Below are positions 20,739 to 31,134 of a stretch of DNA of 64,000 nucleotides, piece after piece. How positions within the stretch are numbered: the first letter of the stretch is position 1; every line of letters starts with the position of its first letter. The DNA is from Trichomonas vaginalis G3. Its lineage: Eukaryota > Parabasalia > Trichomonadida > Trichomonadidae. Position numbers and translations under genes: made by a program. The stretch spans positions 17,815,319 to 17,879,318 of the forward strand of contig NC_067206.1 of assembly GCF_026262505.1 (NCBI RefSeq), given 5' to 3'. The notes under the pieces are model-generated. The model was given only the letters and a program-made list of their open reading frames with translations, ran no database searches and was not told the DNA's origin.

Positions 20739-23700
20739 TCAGAACTTCAACTTACGAATAAAGCTTGTTTTAGTCGTTATTGAGAAGTTAAACTTTTCAG
20801 CAAAGCAAGGACTAGAAGACTTACATAAGTCGAATGCAATCTCTTGACCGTCATAAAGTGCTTTATATAACTGCATAACACTGAACTCAGAGTCTTTGTC
20901 AAATTTTCCTTGCGGAACCATTAAACCTTTATCTTCATCATAGAAACACTGAACAGAGTCAGGAAACATTTCATTAGCGGTTAAAGCAATAACATCTTGC
21001 TTCACGCCTTTCATTCTGCAGTGAAATGCAACTTCATTTAAATCGTTAGTGAGTAAGTCTATGTAGGTCTTCTTTCCACAAAATATTGACTTGTATGCTA
21101 AATTTTGTTTTCCAGGTGTTATTTCTGCGAAGTCGCTATGAAATTGACCTAATGTTTTACCAATAAGTTCTCTACCGTATCTCTTCTTAAATTCATGAGC
21201 TAAACGTGGTATGTCTTCATTGTAAATGTGCATCGAATCTGTATCCTGATAAAATGCTTTTAATCCTAAGTCTTCAATCGTGCAAAACACTTCATTCATT
21301 ATTCTCTTCGACATAGACAGAATATTAACACCAAGTGGACAGAAGTTAAAGTGTCTGCAAATGCTTTTTGTTAGCTTGAAAATAGTTTTATCTGAACCAT
21401 CCAAACCTTCGAACTTAACTATATGGTTGTAGTTTCTGATGACATATCTTATAGCATCTTTGTCATCTACTATGGTTATTTTTGACTCAATAGGAGATAG
21501 AATGGTTTTGCCATAGATACTGTTCAGAATGAGTTTTATAATTTCTTGTAATGGGTTTTCTTCTTTCTTATACTTTAACCTTAACTCAAACAACTTCTTT
21601 ACTTCATCTCTTATTCTCATATCTCTGTTTCCATCGTAATAGTATCCTTGCAACACTTCACATTTGACACCTTGATATTTTATAAGGTCCTGTAATGTTA
21701 TATGGTCAACATACATGAGACAGCAAGTGTTTGAACTTCTGGGAACGTTAAGTTCTGGATTTAGTTCAGGGTCACAAACTATTAAAGGAAAGTGTCTATG
21801 TATTCCAATCTCTGTTATCTTAATGAGAACAAAGAAGCCAGACATAAACTTTTCACCAATGGGTTCCTTTTGGTCGTCATCGAATAAATGTCTCATGAGA
21901 TACTCTGTGCTTAACATCTCATCCTTCAATACTTTTGGAATTCCTTCTAAAGTATAAAGTCTTGCAATTGCTGATGGATATAATGAAACAGCGTCGAAGT
22001 CAGCAATGAGTTTCTTTTTGCTCTTTTGTTTAATGTTATCTGACAACATACATCTTCCACCTTGAATGCATCTCGAAATAAATTCTCTTGGTTTATTTGA
22101 GAGGTCATAAAGATTTCCATTCGGGAAGTATACTCTGTTCTCAAACAATTTGTTAGCAATAGAACAAATACTAACGTAGTCATAAACGTTTAAATCAAAC
22201 TCTTTCAATAAGTCATTGCGGAACTTTACAAAACCTTCTCTTAAAATTCTTACATCTTGTTTGCAGTAAAACGTGCTATATTTTTCTAAGTCGAAGTGGT
22301 TCTCATCTATTCTGCAACCTTTGATGGAATCTATGTTCTTCATAAATGTATCTGCATCCTGGATAAACTTATATGCTTCAGAAATGACACCAGTTCTGTT
22401 GTCATTTGCTAACAAAACACTGCTGTAGTAGTTATATGGAAATACTTCTTTCGGTCCTGTTTGTAAGTTAAACATAGCAGGAAATAGTTTAAGCTTCTTA
22501 TTTATAACACTGTAAGAGTCTTTTATAATAATTGCCCGTCCTTTATATAAACCAGTTATTTGCATTGTTCGTGAACCTTTAATGATGGGAGTTCCTTTCA
22601 CTTCTGTCATGTGTCTTAAGATAAAGTTTATGTCATAGCTGAGGTTATGGAAATATATTAAACTCTTGTCAGGAAGTCGTTCCAAAAATTCTGTTGCACA
22701 GTTTTGACCCCAAATGCTTTGACTCACTGAACCATCTTCACTGTCATAACAGATGTTAAAAGCTTTATGAAAGCCATCGGTACTACACTCAAAGTCAGCA
22801 AAGAAAACGTGCTCAGGAATGAACTTGCACTTATTTTTATTTACTTCTTTTGACTCGGCTTTCTTCTTCAGTTGTACACAATACTTTGGAGCATATGTCA
22901 AATCTTTAAATGGTGCAAGGTTCTGTTTATATAAGTCAGTCGTATATGTGAAAAGTTCTCCATAAGAAATAGGTTCGAAATATTTGCACTCCCACAATGT
23001 TTTCATAACATCCCATAGCGGTGTAGTTCTATCATAACGAACTACATATTTGTTCTCTCTCTTTGTATATATTTTCATCTGTTTTTCAATGTTCATTCCA
23101 CCACACTCCTTCAAGATTTCTATATAGTTGCGAATGAAATATGTTGTCATTGGAAGTCTTTCGTTTAGCATGTAGTGGTCTTCAACAAGAAGTAAGTCAA
23201 TAGTTCGAACAGTTTCACATTCTTTTGGTATATATCTTTATTTCATTATGTCTTGAGTCATTGAAATAACCAATGGTAACATTAAATGCTATACCTGTTG
23301 CGTCAGAAATTTCTTGTACTTTACTTTGAGGAAAGTCTCTAACACGAATGACTTCTCTCATGTGGTCAATAGTTTCTTCATCTACTCCAGCTTGAATGCA
23401 AGCATAAACGAAACAATTGTCTTCTGTCATAAGTGTTGCAGTTCTTTTGTTCAGTTCATTGAAGATTTGGTAGCGTTCAAGATTTATAGATAATGTGCAA
23501 AGATACTTCCAGAACTGACCGCTTCTCTTCTTATAAAACTTCTTTTCACCATTATCTTTCCAAAAGCTTTCTATAAGTGCTGGGTTTCCTGTTTGCTTAA
23601 GAGCTTCCAAAATGGCTTTCTGGTCATTTGTCAGTGTGCTTTCATCTCTATATGGTCTCTTTTTTGGTTTGCCTTTCTTTACATCTGACATCGTTAAGCC

Positions 23701-24516
23701 TTCATATTCTGTTAAATCATACATCTTTATTTCAGTAAGATTCTTTATGTTTGTCAAGAAGAAGTCATAGTGCATTTCAACAATACCTGCGGCATTTGCT
23801 TCTATCTCTGATATAAAGTTCTCCTTCAAGAGCTGATGTAGTAATGTTCCAATATTATTGAGGTTTAACGTAGAACATTCATACTTTCCACCAAGTTTAT
23901 AACATACCATCCATCTCTGTTGTGAGTTTATTTTAATTTTCTCTAAGAGTCTCATGAAAACCTTACCGAAATGTTTGTGTAAGTAGTCTCTGTTTGGTTC
24001 ATCTAAAGCTTCGATGTTAAAGTCAATGAGTCTATTGCCTGACTTCACATTTCTCTTCCTATTCTCTTCATCTTTCTTTAACCATCTCTCACCTTCTTTT
24101 GGTTTGTCGTCAATGGAACGAATGACATCGTTAGCTTTGCGAACTTGTTCTATAGCACTTTTAAACATCTCTCTTCTCTGTTGTTTCAGTGTGTCGTCTC
24201 TTCTTCTTGTTTCACCAACGTTTGCATTTGTTATGTCAAACATTTCTCTTCTTACTTCATGAGGTATTGAACGTCTATGATATAAGTCAATAGCAACGTC
24301 ATTTAAAGGAAAAGTTCTTGCATGGACTTCGTCCTCGCCGCGTTGCGGCTTTATGAACTCATGAATTCTATCATAAGTTATTTCACCATTGTAGTCATTG
24401 AGGATGTCAGCGAGTGCTTTTTTGTTTGTTGCGTAATGCTTTGCAACATCTATATTAGCTTCTGTAAGAAGTTGTTTTATTTCCGAGTGTTCTAACTTAG
24501 ACAACTTCCGATACAT
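20739..24516 (-). CDS. polB: Protein-primed DNA polymerase B locus with OTU-like N-terminal region, Maverick B
   Basis: Replicates the element. Family B motifs on the minus strand: exo I DFE near 22796, exo II HNLSYD near 22646, exo III YCKQD near 22268, motif A DxxSLYPS near 21995, motif B KLILNSIYG near 21536, motif C DTDS near 21245. The upstream part (about 23.2-24.5 kb) has a charged N-terminus, then RPYRDESTLTNDQKAILEAL and a segment DNCFVYACIQAG. That segment resembles the catalytic-Cys start of OTU/papain-like proteases sometimes joined to such polymerases (inference). At least one break separates the two parts; the polymerase domain itself looks whole. Confidence 0.85.
24321..24351 (-). 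repeat. GC-rich palindromic repeat inside the polymerase locus
   Basis: Counterpart of 3096-3126 in copy A, in frame with the surrounding coding sequence. Confidence 0.55.
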
Positions 24517-24606
24517 CTTTAGTAGGAAATAAAAAAATATTTTTTGAAAAAATTAGATTAGATTTTTTTAAGTTATTTTTCAAAATAATTTAATATTTTT
24601 ATTTTA

Positions 24607-25080
24607 ATGAAACACATGCAAGATTGCAAGTTCTTTTCATACAATGCTCTCGCTACTGTCATCAAGAATGAGTTCAATAATGCTTCAAATGTTAATGTTA
24701 TCTTTAACAAGAAGTTTGTGAAAGAATCTAAGTTTGGTCAGTATGTCAGACCATTAGCTATCGTCATTGACCGCAAACGTTATACTTCACAAGAGTTAGC
24801 AGTAGTTTTGAAACAAAAGGGTTTCTTCGTGAATGTAAAAGATACTCATTATACTGTTATAAAGAACTCCAACATTGACTTCTTCAGTATTGCTTTAAAT
24901 CTTTCCGAACAGAAAGAATATAAGAAGTGTGAAACATCTGTGAAATATTATCCTTCATCTCTGAAGACAATAACGAACAAAGATGTTATACAGAAATTCT
25001 TACCAAAGGTTGAAGAAGCTTCAATTGACATTGACGAAGAAAGTGAAATGGTTGAAGAAATTGACCCCGACGTCATTTAA
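24607..25080 (+). CDS. Hypothetical 157-residue protein, Maverick B
   Basis: Start follows a TTTTTATTTTA run. The N-terminal half is mixed helix/strand with KKFVKESKFGQYVRPLAIVI; the C-terminal 20 residues are strongly acidic. It lies head-to-head with the polymerase locus and tail-to-tail with the 71-residue gene. The copy in A (2370-2841) is broken. No family recognised. Confidence 0.55.
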   Translation: MKHMQDCKFFSYNALATVIKNEFNNASNVNVIFNKKFVKESKFGQYVRPLAIVIDRKRYTSQELAVVLKQKGFFVNVKDTHYTVIKNSNIDFFSIALNLSEQKEYKKCETSVKYYPSSLKTITNKDVIQKFLPKVEEASIDIDEESEMVEEIDPDVI

Positions 25081-25098
25081 GCAAAAATATATTTTTGG

Positions 25099-25314
25099 TT
25101 AGTCTTCATATCGATATTTTACAACAATTCCCCAATGTATAAACTTTTCATACGCTTTTTCATAAGCTTTATATACCTTCAGAAATTTTGCATAATCTTT
25201 AGAAGCATTTAGATATTGTTTAAATGCTTTATATACCTTCAGAAATTTTGCATAATCTTTTACATGTTGTTCGTTCTCTTCTTCTGTCATGAGTTCTGAA
25301 TATTCTAAATTCAT
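25099..25314 (-). CDS. Small tandem-repeat protein, Maverick B
   Basis: 71 residues with two KDYAKFLKVYKA units. Counterpart of 2136-2351. Helical, charged, function unknown. It sits directly downstream of the KilA-N gene. Confidence 0.6.
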   Translation of the reverse strand: MNLEYSELMTEEENEQHVKDYAKFLKVYKAFKQYLNASKDYAKFLKVYKAYEKAYEKFIHWGIVVKYRYED

Positions 25315-25368
25315 GTTCTTTCATATGAGATAAAATTTTATAAAAAAATAAATATAGCTTAGATTTTT

Positions 25369-26214
25369 TTATTCTTCCTCTTTGAAGTTATCGAAATATT
25401 CTGTTATTTTTTCCTTCAGTAATGGTAAGTCTTCTTTGAATGTAAGTATTGTGCAACCTTTGATGTCATAGTGTGTTTGAGGAAGAGTACTTTTGACAAT
25501 TTCCTTTATTTGCTCATTCGGTGTCATTGAAATCGGTAAGTTTTCACGATAGAACCAATTTCTGTCAGATTTGTAAATCTTAGCAAGGTCATAAAAGCTC
25601 TTGTTGTTTCTTCTGACTAAATGCAACATAACTATATCTTTATCTTCTTCTTTCTCCAACCCTTCAGTATATATCATATACTTATAAATCTTTTCCTTTC
25701 CTTTTGGTACTGAACGTGGTATTCTTTTCTGTATGCTTTTGTCTTTGGATTCAATGACTTCATCTTTTGCTTGAAGTTTCTTTTCCATCTCTCCACGTTC
25801 TGCTTTATATAGTTCATCTAACATCATGAAAATATAACAAGCATAACGAGGTGAAGCCCACATTGCTACAGCATTTACTAAAAGTCTATGAACATAATAA
25901 CCTTTCAAACCAGGTGCCAAATTCTTGCGATTTTCGTACGGAATCTCTTCTCTCGGTTTTCCGAGGGAAGCAATCATATGAGGAAATTCTTCTAAAAGTT
26001 CTTTTGTCTGTTGGTTTTCAAACCAATGATATGCTTGCTTTGTAGAACGAAGAGCGTTCATTATACTTTGCATTTGGTACATGTCATCTTTGACCGAACG
26101 AATGAGGCGAAGTTGTTTGTTATATTGTATGTATTCGTATTCTTCATTTATGGCTTCATGAACGATAGCAGTTGTTGTGTTCTCTAATGTTGACATTACT
26201 GTCTTTACATACAA
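25369..26214 (-). CDS. KilA-N domain protein, Maverick B
   Basis: 281 residues. KilA-N domain at ~55-135 with GLKGYYVHRLLVNAVAMWAS and a following helix; coiled coil ~136-165 (EKKLQAKDEVIESKDKS); C-terminal domain ~165-281. The segment between residues ~50 and 95 differs strongly from the A copy (1203-2081), while the rest is nearly identical. This suggests exchange or fast change in the DNA-recognition part. The leader MYVKTVM with a second ATG is shared with the next gene upstream. Confidence 0.75.
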   Translation of the reverse strand: MYVKTVMSTLENTTTAIVHEAINEEYEYIQYNKQLRLIRSVKDDMYQMQSIMNALRSTKQAYHWFENQQTKELLEEFPHMIASLGKPREEIPYENRKNLAPGLKGYYVHRLLVNAVAMWASPRYACYIFMMLDELYKAERGEMEKKLQAKDEVIESKDKSIQKRIPRSVPKGKEKIYKYMIYTEGLEKEEDKDIVMLHLVRRNNKSFYDLAKIYKSDRNWFYRENLPISMTPNEQIKEIVKSTLPQTHYDIKGCTILTFKEDLPLLKEKITEYFDNFKEEE

Positions 26215-26284
26215 AATAAAAAAATAAATAAAAATAAAACTAACTTTATTTTCTGACTTTCACAAAAGACCAAAAATAAACGCT

Positions 26285-26914
26285 TTACATGTATTTTTCA
26301 GCAACTTCGTCAAATAATTTTATAGCTTTATCTATCTCATCTACTTCAAACGTTTCTTTACCTTTCATGGGAGCACCATACATTTTCTCAAACTTTTCAA
26401 GTAGTTCTGTTTCTGCAGCTCTCATATCATTAACGAACACAACCTTGACTCTATTGACTGTACTGTCATATCTTTGAGTTATATTATATGTTCTTCCTAT
26501 CTTATATCTTTTTGTGTTGAAGTCCTTCGGTTTCTGAACGATATAAAGTAAGCCTTCACTGCAACGTTCCGTATCGAATGAACCATATGTTATGAAGTTA
26601 TATCCAACAACTGGGTCTAACCATATCAAAACTATTGGTATAAGACTTTTGTCTATAAGATATGCTCTTGTTCCATGAAATGCTACTGATATCATAAGCT
26701 CAGGATTTCTTGTCAAAATTTTCTGAGTTGAAGCATTTCTAACCCAGTCGTTTGTTTTCTTTCCAGATGGAGATATAATGTCTGACAAAGAATATTTGTT
26801 GTATTTCTTTGAGTATCTTACGTTTAAATCACCAATTCTAACCATTTTGGTGTCATTGTCTATCTTTCTAACTGTTTCAAACTCAATGTTTGTCATTACT
26901 GTCTTTACATACAA
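26285..26914 (-). CDS. KilA-N / T5orf172 (GIY-YIG-like) protein, Maverick B
   Basis: 209 residues. Residues ~30-115 are KilA-N-like (YSLSDIISPSGKKTNDWVRN). Residues ~120-205 match the T5orf172 pattern: LLYIV, YKIGRT, AAETELLEKF and ETFEVDE. T5orf172 proteins belong to the GIY-YIG nuclease superfamily and occur with KilA-N in phages and large DNA viruses. The likely role is a DNA-binding regulator or nuclease. The frame looks whole here but is broken in copy A. Confidence 0.7.
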   Translation of the reverse strand: MYVKTVMTNIEFETVRKIDNDTKMVRIGDLNVRYSKKYNKYSLSDIISPSGKKTNDWVRNASTQKILTRNPELMISVAFHGTRAYLIDKSLIPIVLIWLDPVVGYNFITYGSFDTERCSEGLLYIVQKPKDFNTKRYKIGRTYNITQRYDSTVNRVKVVFVNDMRAAETELLEKFEKMYGAPMKGKETFEVDEIDKAIKLFDEVAEKYM

Positions 26915-26991
26915 AATAAAAATTTTTCTTAGAAAAAAATTAGCGTTATTTTTCTTTCATAAGGAAATGTCAAAAATTCATGATTTTTGTT

Positions 26992-27021
26992 CATGGGCTA
27001 TGCCCCGCCGCTTTGCGTCTT
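26992..27021 (-). repeat. GC-rich palindromic repeat, intergenic
   Basis: CATGGGCTATGCCCCGCCGC then TTTGCG, a variant of the same repeat, in the gap between the KilA-N block and the integrase. Confidence 0.55.
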
Positions 27022-27098
27022 TATGTTAAAATAAATGGTACCATTAATGATATCATGACTGTTCTCATTCATGTCTGATTTACATCTAATGAAAAAGT

Positions 27099-28183
27099 TT
27101 AGAAGAATTTTCTTATTCTTTCTGGCATATTTTTGTCTTTCCAGTACTCCCGCTCTAATAGTCCCAGATGTGTTGGCTTCGACTCTCTCAAGTTCTTAGA
27201 TGGTATAACATCTTCAACGCCTCCTTCATATCTTACTTTATAAGTGTCATCGTTTATGTTATAGTCAAGTATTTCAATAACCACTCCTCGCTTTGCTTCG
27301 TCAATGGTTTCAGCAAGTTTGCCATTACTACTTTCACTAATTTATGACGAGGGTAAAATGCTATGGAGTCGTCAGCAGCTTTTATAAGATATCCATAACC
27401 TTGCGTAGAGTCTACGATATAATAATTTCGACTTAACCTTAAACGTTTCTTTGTCAACGGTTTGTCGTCAAGAACTACACGAACTTTTGTACCAGGAATG
27501 AGGGTAAATTGTGTTGAATTTCTGATATTTTGTGTTTGGCTTCGTTTCTTTTGTATATACTTTTCTTCTTGTTGTTGTGTCATTGAATTTGGTGTATGTC
27601 CTGTTGTAGAATTTGTTGAGGAATTATATACTTCGAGAAAATGTTTCATTGTTTCTTCGGTAAAGTCTCGCTCTTGATTTAAATCTCTGAGCGTTCTTAT
27701 GAAGCGATTAATGATGCCGAGTATGTTATGGTTATGGTCTTCAGTAGTGTAGTGAGTTATGTTATGCTTAATGAGAAATTCTGTGATTTCATTGCTGAGG
27801 TATGCACTGTCTTGGTCTGATGTTAAAGTACTTGGGCTATGTTCTGCTACAAACTTTTGTAAAACTCTTAACACTTCACGAGTTCCTTTATTCCTCATTG
27901 GATATGCATATGCTTTACGAGTGTTAACATTAATGAAGATGAGGAATGGTTTATGTCCTCCTTTTCTGCTTTGAATGAGAGTGTCAAATTGGTATGCGTC
28001 AGGAGTGTTGGAGTAAATTGGTAAAAAGTAGTCGTAAGGGTTTATTTTTGTTTGATGTACAACATTTTTGTTAAAGAACCTTTTCACTTCAGCTCTGTTA
28101 GTAAATCCCCAACTCTTTGCAGCTTCATTGAATTTCTTAAAAGACCTCCATGGATGTTGTTCGAATACTTCTTTCAAGCTCAT
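27099..28183 (-). pseudogene. INT: Polinton integrase (rve fold), Maverick B (broken)
   Basis: Inserts the element. The core domain shows DAYQFDTL, TSDQDSAYLS and a HNHNILGIINRFIRTLRD block. It is followed by a small beta domain with VRVVLDDKPL and a chromo/SH3-like tail with VRYEGGVEDVIPS near the end of the locus. The related gene in element C is at 47728-48837. It starts 41 bases from the fibre gene on the same strand. Broken, at least once. Confidence 0.8.
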
Positions 28184-28223
28184 TTATGTAAAGTTAAAGA
28201 TTTTATTCTAGGCTCAAGCGCGT

Positions 28224-30056
28224 TCATTGAACGCGGTACCATGCGAATATAGTCACAAATGGTGGCATATAATCTTCACCCGAGCCTGTTGGATTTGTTG
28301 TGAAAGTGTGTGAATGATTTCCTGTGGTTCCACAGAAAATACCTGTGCTTGAATCTACTGGGTCACTTGAAATATCATATCTATGCATTCCCTGTCTATC
28401 CGAACCTGCTGCAAGATTTGTATAACCTCTTTTTGTTATTGAATGTGAATGACTACCTGTTGTGTTTGTAGTTCCTGTATGAGTGTGCGGTGGAAGGTTT
28501 GCTTCTTTAATTTTCTTCGAACCACCTGTTTGCTTTGAAGAGTTCGCACAGTATAAGAATTTATCTACAATCTGCTCCCACGTACCGAAACCCAGAACTG
28601 TTGCTGGATTTATTGAGTTCATTGACGTATAAATAGAGCCTGCAGGATATAATGTTTGAAGTATTTCAGTCTTTAATGTTTGAAGCTCTGTTTTGTCAGC
28701 CTTCTTGTCATATAAATCTTGAGCAGTGAATTTAATATTATATTCATCCTTCATGACATAAACATCTTTACATCTAATGTTTCTCATCGTCGTTATGTCG
28801 TCATCCGATGTTAAACCTTGTGGAAAGTTAGGAGGTTTACAATATAATGCATCCCCACCAGTTTCTTCAACCGTTCCTTCAATACTTTCTATAGCAACAG
28901 TTGTAAAACTTGTATGTGTATGGTTCTTGTCAGCTTTACTGTCTAACATTGCTGGTAGTTCATGGGTTTCAAAGTTTCTGGCATGACCTTCAATGTTCAT
29001 ACATTTACTATTTAAGGAGTTTAGTGTATCTTTTACGCTTGTACTTGGATTCTCTAAAGGTGCACTTGAACCAAGGGTATAGTTCAATATTATGTCGTCT
29101 GCTCTAACAGTAGTGAAGAATTTATGTGTATGGTTCTTGTCGGCTTTACTGTCTAATGTAGCTTGAAGTTCATTTATATCGGAGATGTTGTGTTTATGAG
29201 ATTTCAAAACTTTGTTCATTGCTTCGAGTTCAACTTTGTCAGCTTTACTTTTAATAGCATCTTCAAACGTTATTTTTGACTTAACTCTCAAAGTAAATCT
29301 TGGTTCAACTAATACACCTTTAACAGAGAAAGTAGAGGCATAAATTTCATCGTTATAACTAAATGCTTCTGGTGCTTTACCCGTGTCATACTGTACAGTA
29401 CAGCTTATGTCATAACCTTTAGCACGAATGTATTTATATCTTCTTTCATTGGGGTCTTCCGTCTTCACTTCTTCAGTTCGTGTTAAATATCCATGGTAGT
29501 CCGTTATAATCTGTTCGTCTGAAGTTATATAATGAACATGGTTTTTATCTGCTTTTTCGGCTAATTTCTCTTCTATCTCATTTATTTCAAGTTCATGCCT
29601 ACCACCACCTCCCGAAGAAGTATTTTTCTTCAGCTCTTGAAGAACGTCCACTTCGCCATCTTTGGTGTCAATAATGAGACTTTGTGTTAAAACCTTTCCT
29701 GTCTTAATGGATGTTTGTAAAACTTCTTCTTCACCGTGTTCGGGGTCATGGTCGTCATCATATCTTGTGAAATCAGAGATGTTGTCATACATTAAGCATA
29801 TCTGTCTCAAAAGTTCTGCTATTTGAAACTGGAACGAAAGATATACAGAACTTTCATCATCTCCTAAAGTCAAGTCTGCTTTCTTAAGTATTTCTTGAAT
29901 GTATGCAATGAGAACAGAGTACCTTGGAAAATATTCGAACAATATTTCATTAGCTGTTGGTTTTGGTGGTTCTTCTGGAGTTTCTGTTGTTTCAGTTCCT
30001 TCTGTAGGTTCTGTTGGAGTTTCTGCATCTCTTGACTTCAATGCTCTTGCTCTCAA
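28224..30056 (-). CDS. Fibre protein with phage-like tail-fibre C-terminal domain
   Basis: 610 residues. Thr/Glu/Pro-rich N-terminus, a helical region (~35-145), then a shaft with repeated KADKNH(T/V)H motifs near residues 169, 305 and 375 and related KADK at 271 and 452. The C-terminal part (~470-610) reads LYPAGSIYTSMNSINPATVLGFGTW in two blocks, then LPPHTHTG, SHSHS, GNHSHTF and a final PPFVTIFAWYRV. That pattern is the tail-collar/receptor-binding tip of phage tail fibres, where His pairs bind metal. The likely role is virion attachment. It is one of two fibre genes side by side and looks whole. The function is inferred from the pattern. Confidence 0.75.
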   Translation of the reverse strand: MRARALKSRDAETPTEPTEGTETTETPEEPPKPTANEILFEYFPRYSVLIAYIQEILKKADLTLGDDESSVYLSFQFQIAELLRQICLMYDNISDFTRYDDDHDPEHGEEEVLQTSIKTGKVLTQSLIIDTKDGEVDVLQELKKNTSSGGGGRHELEINEIEEKLAEKADKNHVHYITSDEQIITDYHGYLTRTEEVKTEDPNERRYKYIRAKGYDISCTVQYDTGKAPEAFSYNDEIYASTFSVKGVLVEPRFTLRVKSKITFEDAIKSKADKVELEAMNKVLKSHKHNISDINELQATLDSKADKNHTHKFFTTVRADDIILNYTLGSSAPLENPSTSVKDTLNSLNSKCMNIEGHARNFETHELPAMLDSKADKNHTHTSFTTVAIESIEGTVEETGGDALYCKPPNFPQGLTSDDDITTMRNIRCKDVYVMKDEYNIKFTAQDLYDKKADKTELQTLKTEILQTLYPAGSIYTSMNSINPATVLGFGTWEQIVDKFLYCANSSKQTGGSKKIKEANLPPHTHTGTTNTTGSHSHSITKRGYTNLAAGSDRQGMHRYDISSDPVDSSTGIFCGTTGNHSHTFTTNPTGSGEDYMPPFVTIFAWYRVQ

Positions 30057-30067
30057 AGACCTAAATG

Positions 30068-31117
30068 TTAGAGCACCGGTTTTACAAAGGACTTTATAAA
30101 TGCTTTAATAGTTCCTGGTAAGTTATTGTTAGCATTAAGTAAGTTCCTTATGCTTCCATCATGTACGTCCATAGCACTATGTAAAAAATCTATACTTTTC
30201 TTGTAGTCAGCAATAGACTGACTGTGATTTTTTAAAGATTTGTCAATACCTTTAAGCCAATCTTCATGCATGTCTGATACTGAGCCAAGAATATCATTTG
30301 CTTCCTTTAGTGTATTTTGTGCTTGTCGTAAAGTATCCAATCCCGTACGTGCATTGTTTGCTATACGTCTTACAGTATCTATTTGACTCCTTGTTTCTTG
30401 CATCCAACCAGATAAAGTTTTAATAGTATCCGAACCATTTGAAATGAAGTTCAAAGCATTTTTAACGTCATTTAAAGCTTCTTCACCAAGTACTGCCCAT
30501 ATCTTTCCGATTTGGTATTGAAGAACTCCATATGAAGCAGCTGTTAAACCAGTATTTATAAGGTCCCATATCCATGATTTAGCAGTTTTTCCATCCTTTC
30601 CATCCTTTCCATCCAAACCGTTTTCGCCTTGAGGTCCTTGTATTCCTTGTATTCCTTGTATTCCTTGTGGTCCTTGAGGTCCGGTGTCACCCTTCTCTCC
30701 TTTCAGTTCATCTTTATGTTCGTTATAATATTCTAATGTCATAAGGTGTACATCATTACTGCTACCAGCAACGCCAAGAATTTGTTTCTCATTCATGACT
30801 AAATTCTTTAGGCATTTAATGTTGTCGTCAAATCGAAAGCTCTTTAACAATTCAATGAGAACATTCAATACTTTCACTAATGAGGCATCTACTGTAGAAT
30901 TTATATATTGCACCGTTCCATCATTTATGATAGGAACCTTGCTTGTTGTAATGAATGGGTCATAAGTGTTAAAAGTATCGAAATCAATGACTTTTTTAGT
31001 TTTTCCATCGTCAATGACTAAATCATTGCCTTCAATGGTTAAAGTTGAGTTTTCGTTTACTAGTTCATGTGCTCTTCTTGCTTCATTTGTTTCATACGCA
31101 TATGCAGCAATAGTCAT
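30068..31117 (-). CDS. Collagen-like fibre protein
   Basis: 349 residues. The N-terminal domain (~1-135) is followed by about a dozen Gly-X-Y triplets (~140-177, GPQGPQGIQGIQG type), then a short hydrophobic region and a long helical coiled-coil domain (~240-340, NARTGLDTLRQAQNTLKEAN). Collagen triplets in virus fibres form trimeric shafts. It lies 11 bases upstream of the 610-residue fibre gene on the same strand, so the two probably build one spike or alternative spikes (inference). Confidence 0.7.
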   Translation of the reverse strand: MTIAAYAYETNEARRAHELVNENSTLTIEGNDLVIDDGKTKKVIDFDTFNTYDPFITTSKVPIINDGTVQYINSTVDASLVKVLNVLIELLKSFRFDDNIKCLKNLVMNEKQILGVAGSSNDVHLMTLEYYNEHKDELKGEKGDTGPQGPQGIQGIQGIQGPQGENGLDGKDGKDGKTAKSWIWDLINTGLTAASYGVLQYQIGKIWAVLGEEALNDVKNALNFISNGSDTIKTLSGWMQETRSQIDTVRRIANNARTGLDTLRQAQNTLKEANDILGSVSDMHEDWLKGIDKSLKNHSQSIADYKKSIDFLHSAMDVHDGSIRNLLNANNNLPGTIKAFIKSFVKPVL

Positions 31118-31134
31118 ATTTTAATGAGAATAAA

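Noticed and set aside
30625-30695. Simple tandem repeat near the fibre genes
   Set aside because: It is the coding sequence of the Gly-X-Y collagen stretch, not an independent repeat.
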